Source: a virus. Taken from it: a stretch of 21,826 bases of DNA. The position numbers and the translations under genes were made by a program. The notes beneath the pieces are model-generated. The model did not search any database. It saw nothing but the letters and a program-made list of their open reading frames with translations, and was not told where the DNA came from. The DNA lies in IMG/VR virus record IMGVR_UViG_3300001748_000005, positions 32,385 through 54,210 of that record; one strand, written 5' to 3'. Shown here in pieces: positions 18,904-21,826 of this stretch; the first letter of the stretch is position 1, and each line of letters begins with the position of its first letter.

Positions 18904-18912
18904 ATTAAGAAA

Positions 18913-19767
18913 ATGTTTGGAACTTATTTTTATAATAAAATAATTACAAAGAATGTTGTTGCATTCGGTACATTATTTAATAATATATCAATAAAAAAAC
19001 AAGATGAATCTGATAATGATCTTTCTATATTTAAAGTTCCAATTTCTTATGGTCCAGTACAAAAGTTTTTAGCAAGAATAGAGCAATTTCCTGATGGAAA
19101 TAGAAAGATTGCAACAACTTTGCCTAGGATGTCTTTTGAAATGGTTTCAATTGATTATGATGGATCTAGAAAGTCGTCTGTAATTCAAACATTTAAAACA
19201 TCTTCATCATCTGATGGAACTTCAATTAATAATGTTTATATGCCAACTCCTTATAATATTCAATTTGAATTAAATATTATGTCAAAAGTTCAAGATGATG
19301 TACTTCAAATTGTAGAACAAATATTACCATTTTTTCAACCATCATTTAATGTTTCTATTAATTTTGTTCCAGAAATTAATGAGATTAGAGATGTTCCAAT
19401 AATTTTAAATAGAATTAATTTTAGAGATGATTACGAAGAAGACTTTAGAAGTAGAAGGATTATAAATTATACATTAACGTTTACTTTAAAAACATACTTG
19501 TTTAGTCAAATTCCATCAGATTCTCAAGGACTTATTAAAAAAGTTCAAGTTGATTATGCAACTGATGCAATTAAGAGTGCTAAGAGAGAAGTTAGATATG
19601 TATCTACACCAAAAGCTCTTCAAGACTATAACGATGATAATCAAATAAATGAATTAGATGATCCATTTATTGAGATGGGAGATGATTTTGGATTCAATAG
19701 AACCATAACAGAATACCAAGATTTTAAAACATACAGTTCTGCTCAAGGAGTTGATGTGGATGTATGA
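18913..19767 (+). CDS. gp15: Tail terminator / sheath stabiliser gp15
   Basis: Predicted T4 gp15, the hexameric ring that terminates tail tube and sheath and joins the tail to the neck. The protein is 284 aa (T4: 272). Matches with T4 recalled from memory run along the protein: MFGTYFYN at the start (T4 MFGYFYN), LFNNISIKK, FKVPISYGPVQKFLARIEQF, DDVLQIVEQILPFFQP (T4 DDMFQIVEQILPYFQP) and the sheath-binding segment RRIINYTLTFTLKTYLF. The C-terminal 50 residues are acidic and variable. It has its own strong ribosome-binding site, unlike its neighbours, and its stop overlaps the gp16 start (ATGA). Confidence 0.93.
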   Translation: MFGTYFYNKIITKNVVAFGTLFNNISIKKQDESDNDLSIFKVPISYGPVQKFLARIEQFPDGNRKIATTLPRMSFEMVSIDYDGSRKSSVIQTFKTSSSSDGTSINNVYMPTPYNIQFELNIMSKVQDDVLQIVEQILPFFQPSFNVSINFVPEINEIRDVPIILNRINFRDDYEEDFRSRRIINYTLTFTLKTYLFSQIPSDSQGLIKKVQVDYATDAIKSAKREVRYVSTPKALQDYNDDNQINELDDPFIEMGDDFGFNRTITEYQDFKTYSSAQGVDVDV

Positions 19768-20213
19768 GTATGATAGAAAAAAAGTATGAAGGTTTAGAGA
19801 AAGCCTTAAATATAGAAACTGAAATTGAAAAAAGTATTGATATTGAAGTAGTATCAAAGGATATTGTAGATATTACATCTGAACAAAAAACATCAGATGA
19901 TCCTGAAAAAGATTATGAATATACTAGGGCAAACTTATATAAATTGATAGATAGAGGTCAAGAAGCAATTGAAGGAATTCTTGAATTGGCACAAGAGTCT
20001 GAACACCCAAGAGCATTTGAAGTTGCTGGACAATTAATTAAGTCTGTGGGAGATGTTACAGATAAACTATTAGACCTTCAGAAAAAAATGAAAGACTTGG
20101 ATGCTCCAACTAAAAAAGGAAATACAACAGTCAATAATGCACTTTTTGTAGGATCTACCGCTGAACTATCAAAACTTTTAAAACAAGGTCTTCTAAATAA
20201 TAAAGAAGAATAA
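19764..20213 (+). CDS. gp16: Terminase small subunit gp16-like
   Basis: Predicted T4 gp16 homologue: the small terminase that recognises viral DNA and regulates the large terminase gp17 during headful packaging. The protein is 149 aa (T4: 164). The N-terminal 50 residues are acidic and variable. The conserved core is YTRANLYKLIDRGQEAIEGI followed by LELAQESEHPRAFEVAGQLI (about 54-93), then a helix TDKLLDLQKKMKDL (oligomerisation coiled coil) and a C-terminal FVGSTAELSKLL. The start codon overlaps the gp15 stop; an AAGGAG lies 13 bases upstream inside gp15. An alternative ATG at 19770 would remove two residues. In T4, gp17 follows directly; here it does not. Confidence 0.88.
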   Translation: MSMIEKKYEGLEKALNIETEIEKSIDIEVVSKDIVDITSEQKTSDDPEKDYEYTRANLYKLIDRGQEAIEGILELAQESEHPRAFEVAGQLIKSVGDVTDKLLDLQKKMKDLDAPTKKGNTTVNNALFVGSTAELSKLLKQGLLNNKEE

Positions 20214-20222
20214 TCTTAACTC

Positions 20223-21251
20223 ATGAGATCACTTAATTTAAATGAGGAGGGACTACGTGATTGGTTTGGAAAGTCCAAATCAAAAGATGGTAAACCTGGA
20301 TGGGTGAATGTCGTTACTGGAGGAACTTGTGCAAGTGATAAACCAGGAGAAGGAGTTCCTAAATGTGTTTCTTCTACAAAAAGAGCAAGTATGACACCAG
20401 AAGAAAGAAGATCTGCTGCAAGAAGGAAAAAAGAAAAAGATCCTGGTCAACAACAAAAAACTGGGGCAGCAAAACCAACTTATGTTTCTACAGATACTAA
20501 GAAAAAAATGAAAGAAGAAGTAGACACAAGAAGAGCACCAAAAGAATTAGTTGCTAGGTTGAGTGCCAGAAGAGAAGGAGAGATGGCACAAGACGGTCCT
20601 AATAAAGCAGCATATGATGCTAAGCAAAGACTTCTTGCCAAATCAAAAGCAAAAATGAAAAAGGAAGAATTGGAATTAGATGAAGCAAAAGATAAGAAAG
20701 GAAAAAGTAGTGGCAAGAAAGATGCTTGCTACAGTAAAGTAAAATCACGTTATAGTGTTTGGCCATCTGCTTATGCATCTGGAGCATTAGTCAAGTGTCG
20801 TAAGGTTGGTGCAAAAAATTGGGGAAACAAATCTGAGTCTGCAGAAGCTAACGCTAAAATGTTAGCAGGTGAAAGATATTGTGATCTCTGCCAAAAGATG
20901 GAAAAAAGAGATGAGTGTATGTATGGTCCTAAAATGTGGGATAAGCATTCAAGAGGAATTAGTGAAGATTGTGTACCAGAACAAAAAACTTTTGATCAAT
21001 TCATTTTAGAATCTGCTGCTTGGACAAGAAAAGAAGGACAGAATCCTGAGGGTGGACTCAATGACGCAGGACGTAAGTCTGCCAAAGCAGATGGACATAA
21101 CTTAAAACGACCTTCAAAGAAAGTTGGTAATAGGAGAAGAGATTCATTCTGCAAAAGAATGAAAGGTATGAAGGAGAAACTCACTTCTGCCAAAACTGCT
21201 AATGATCCAGATAGCAGAATCAACAAAAGTTTAAGAGCTTGGAATTGCTGA
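20223..21251 (+). CDS. Lys/Cys-rich composite protein with three small conserved domains; candidate processed head protein
   Basis: A 342-aa basic protein of unknown function. Module 1 (about 1-75): RDWFGKSK, KPGWVNVVTGGTC, PKCVSSTKRASMTPEERRSA (Cys36, Cys48); from memory it resembles a family catalogued as DUF5872. Module 2 (about 164-250): DACYSKVKSRYSVWPSAYAS and ALVKCRKVGAKNWGNKS (Cys169, Cys192), then YCDLCQKMEKRDECMYGPKM (Cys220, 223, 232). Module 3 (about 264-342): AWTRKEGQNPEGGLN to TANDPDSRINKSLRAWNC (Cys310, Cys342), similar to a family I recall as DUF6321. Lys-rich linkers join them. Glu sites fitting the T4 prohead-protease preference (L/I-x-E) lie before modules 2 (LDE154) and 3 (ILE263). 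Ten cysteines suggest zinc or disulfide sites. The domain numbers are unverified. Confidence 0.75.
   Translation: MRSLNLNEEGLRDWFGKSKSKDGKPGWVNVVTGGTCASDKPGEGVPKCVSSTKRASMTPEERRSAARRKKEKDPGQQQKTGAAKPTYVSTDTKKKMKEEVDTRRAPKELVARLSARREGEMAQDGPNKAAYDAKQRLLAKSKAKMKKEELELDEAKDKKGKSSGKKDACYSKVKSRYSVWPSAYASGALVKCRKVGAKNWGNKSESAEANAKMLAGERYCDLCQKMEKRDECMYGPKMWDKHSRGISEDCVPEQKTFDQFILESAAWTRKEGQNPEGGLNDAGRKSAKADGHNLKRPSKKVGNRRRDSFCKRMKGMKEKLTSAKTANDPDSRINKSLRAWNC
20985..21011 (+). other. Internal capsid-targeting-like peptide with possible prohead-protease site
   Basis: Residues 255-263 of the composite protein read KTFDQFILE, followed by Ser. This resembles the T4 internal-protein leader MKTYQEFIAE, cleaved after Glu, but sits inside the protein immediately before its last conserved domain. 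T4 protease gp21 prefers (I/L)-x-E; ILE fits. Comparison is from memory. Confidence 0.5.
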
Positions 21252-21252
21252 T

Positions 21253-21282
21253 ATGAAAAGTTATAAAGAGTTTATTTCAGAG
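21253..21282 (+). other. Capsid-targeting-sequence-like N-terminal peptide
   Basis: Ten codons encode MKSYKEFISE. Met1, Lys2, Tyr4, Glu6, Phe7, Ile8 and Glu10 are shared with the T4 internal-protein leader as recalled; Ser3 replaces Thr, Lys5 replaces Gln and Ser9 replaces Ala. Predicted cleavage is after Glu10. Confidence 0.6.
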
Positions 21283-21567
21283 AGCATCAATATTCAAGGT
21301 GACTTCAATGGAACTTTAAATATTGGATCTGCTCCAGAACCACAAAGAGTTGGCGAAGAATTCTCTGCAGACTTTGTTTGGCAGGGAAGCATTTATAGAG
21401 TTGAGATGGTTTCTGAAAATGGAATTCCATCTAGGGGGGAATTAGCAGAGCAACTTCAAGGTGAGTATCCTGGAGCAGTTGTGCATAATATCTACCCAAC
21501 ATCGCCAAAAAATACAAATATTACTAAAGTAAATAGATATCATCCAAGTAAATTAGAATGGATTTAA
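21253..21567 (+). CDS. 104-aa candidate internal head protein with T4-type capsid-targeting N-terminus
   Basis: The gene starts one base after the preceding stop. The N-terminus MKSYKEFISE, followed by Ser, matches the T4 capsid-targeting sequence of internal proteins (MKTYQEFIAE, then Ala) at 7 of 10 positions, with conservative changes elsewhere and Glu10 at the cleavage position. The remainder (INIQGDFNGTLNIGSAPEPQ, then WQGSIYRVEMVSENGIPSRG, then YPGAVVHNIYP, ending RYHPSKLEWI) is a small beta/alpha domain that I recall as conserved, without function, in marine T4-like phages. Predicted role, inferred: packaged into the prohead and trimmed by the gp21-type protease. It has no signal peptide or membrane segment. 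Confidence 0.78.
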   Translation: MKSYKEFISESINIQGDFNGTLNIGSAPEPQRVGEEFSADFVWQGSIYRVEMVSENGIPSRGELAEQLQGEYPGAVVHNIYPTSPKNTNITKVNRYHPSKLEWI

Positions 21568-21570
21568 ATT

Positions 21571-21826
21571 ATGGCAATTTGGAATATAACTACACAAGAT
21601 TATTTAAATCAGGAGAGAAGTCTTTTTGAAGTTTTTGGTGTTGCAACAAGGGATGGAAATGTTGTAGATAGATTTAATCGTTTTCCAGTTGATGTTCTTC
21701 CAGCAAATGCAGATGCTTTTGGGAGAACTAGAATATCTCAACCACTTACACTATTTGATAGTTCTCACAGATATAGAGATAATAATCTTTGGGAAAGTTT
21801 GATTGTAGGCACTGGTTCTACAGTTG
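21571..21826 (+). CDS. Virion structural protein, N-terminal 85 residues, truncated by window end
   Basis: ATG at 21571, three bases after the previous stop, with an open frame to the window edge. The visible part reads MAIWNITTQDYLNQERSLFE, then FNRFPVDVLPANADAFGRTR, then SQPLTLFDSSHRYRDNNLWE. The block 'FGRTR.S.PLTLFDSSHRY.DN.LW' is a hallmark, from memory, of a large virion structural protein of marine T4-like phages. Its exact virion location is unknown to me. It is not the large terminase: there is no Walker A motif and no gp17-like N-terminus. Confidence 0.72.
   Translation, partial: MAIWNITTQDYLNQERSLFEVFGVATRDGNVVDRFNRFPVDVLPANADAFGRTRISQPLTLFDSSHRYRDNNLWESLIVGTGSTV

Noticed and set aside
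18882-18912. Rho-independent terminator between gp14 and gp15
   Set aside because: The hairpin stem is almost all A/T and no U-run follows; gp15 and gp16 continue the same gene order.
20682-20984. C220-x2-C223-x8-C232 segment as a classical zinc-finger or HNH nuclease
   Set aside because: There is no His-Asn-His catalytic pattern and the Cys spacing fits no standard finger; only a possible metal or disulfide site can be claimed.
1-21826. tRNA, rRNA, CRISPR, insertion sequence, integrase or attachment site
   Set aside because: Nothing with cloverleaf structure, regular spaced repeats, transposase/integrase motifs or flanking inverted repeats was seen; coding density leaves almost no space.
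21571-21826. Start of the large terminase gp17
   Set aside because: The visible 85 residues match a virion structural protein block (FGRTR...PLTLFDSSHRY) and show no ATPase features.

Overview
The window is a continuous block of late structural genes from a T4-like (contractile-tailed) marine myovirus. It is very AT-rich (roughly 70% by eye). All genes lie on the + strand, and most are 1-9 bases apart or overlap. The order is T4 baseplate wedge, then neck, tail terminator and small terminase, and the proteins carry modules familiar from phages of Prochlorococcus/Synechococcus and Pelagibacter: YHYH, DUF4815 and GxGY repeats. I see no host-diagnostic metabolic gene, so 'cyanophage or pelagiphage' is an inference from protein style and base composition.

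Layout: (1) nt 1-5630, the 3' part of a giant virion protein (at least 1875 aa, 5' end outside the window) with a degenerate YHYH domain; (2) 5637-8339, a 900-aa virion protein of repeated beta modules; (3) 8367-9923, a gp8-like baseplate wedge protein; (4) 9927-16280, a 2117-aa DUF4815 protein in the gp10 position; (5) 16277-16507 and 16494-16673, two overlapping small genes, one coiled-coil and one of 59 aa; (6) 16687-17508 gp13 neck, 17510-18880 gp14 neck enlarged by a repeat insertion, 18913-19767 gp15 tail terminator and 19764-20213 gp16 small terminase; (7) 20223-21251, a Lys/Cys-rich composite protein; 21253-21567, a 104-aa protein; and 21571 to the window end, the start of another virion protein. 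Between gp16 and the window end there is no large terminase (gp17), which in T4 follows gp16 directly.

Together these genes build the baseplate wedges (items 1-4), close the head (gp13/gp14), cap the tail (gp15) and start DNA packaging (gp16). The most interesting signals are after gp16. The 104-aa protein begins with a 10-residue peptide nearly identical to the capsid-targeting sequence of T4 internal head proteins, including the prohead-protease cleavage position. The 342-aa protein before it carries a similar peptide internally, just before its last domain, plus a second possible protease site before its middle domain. This suggests packaged and processed internal head proteins, possibly made as a polyprotein. 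A second theme is a GxGY beta-repeat shared by four different virion proteins, with a 16-nt identical DNA stretch between gp8 and gp14.

I saw no tRNA, rRNA, CRISPR array, insertion sequence or integrase. No intergenic gap exceeds about 35 bases.
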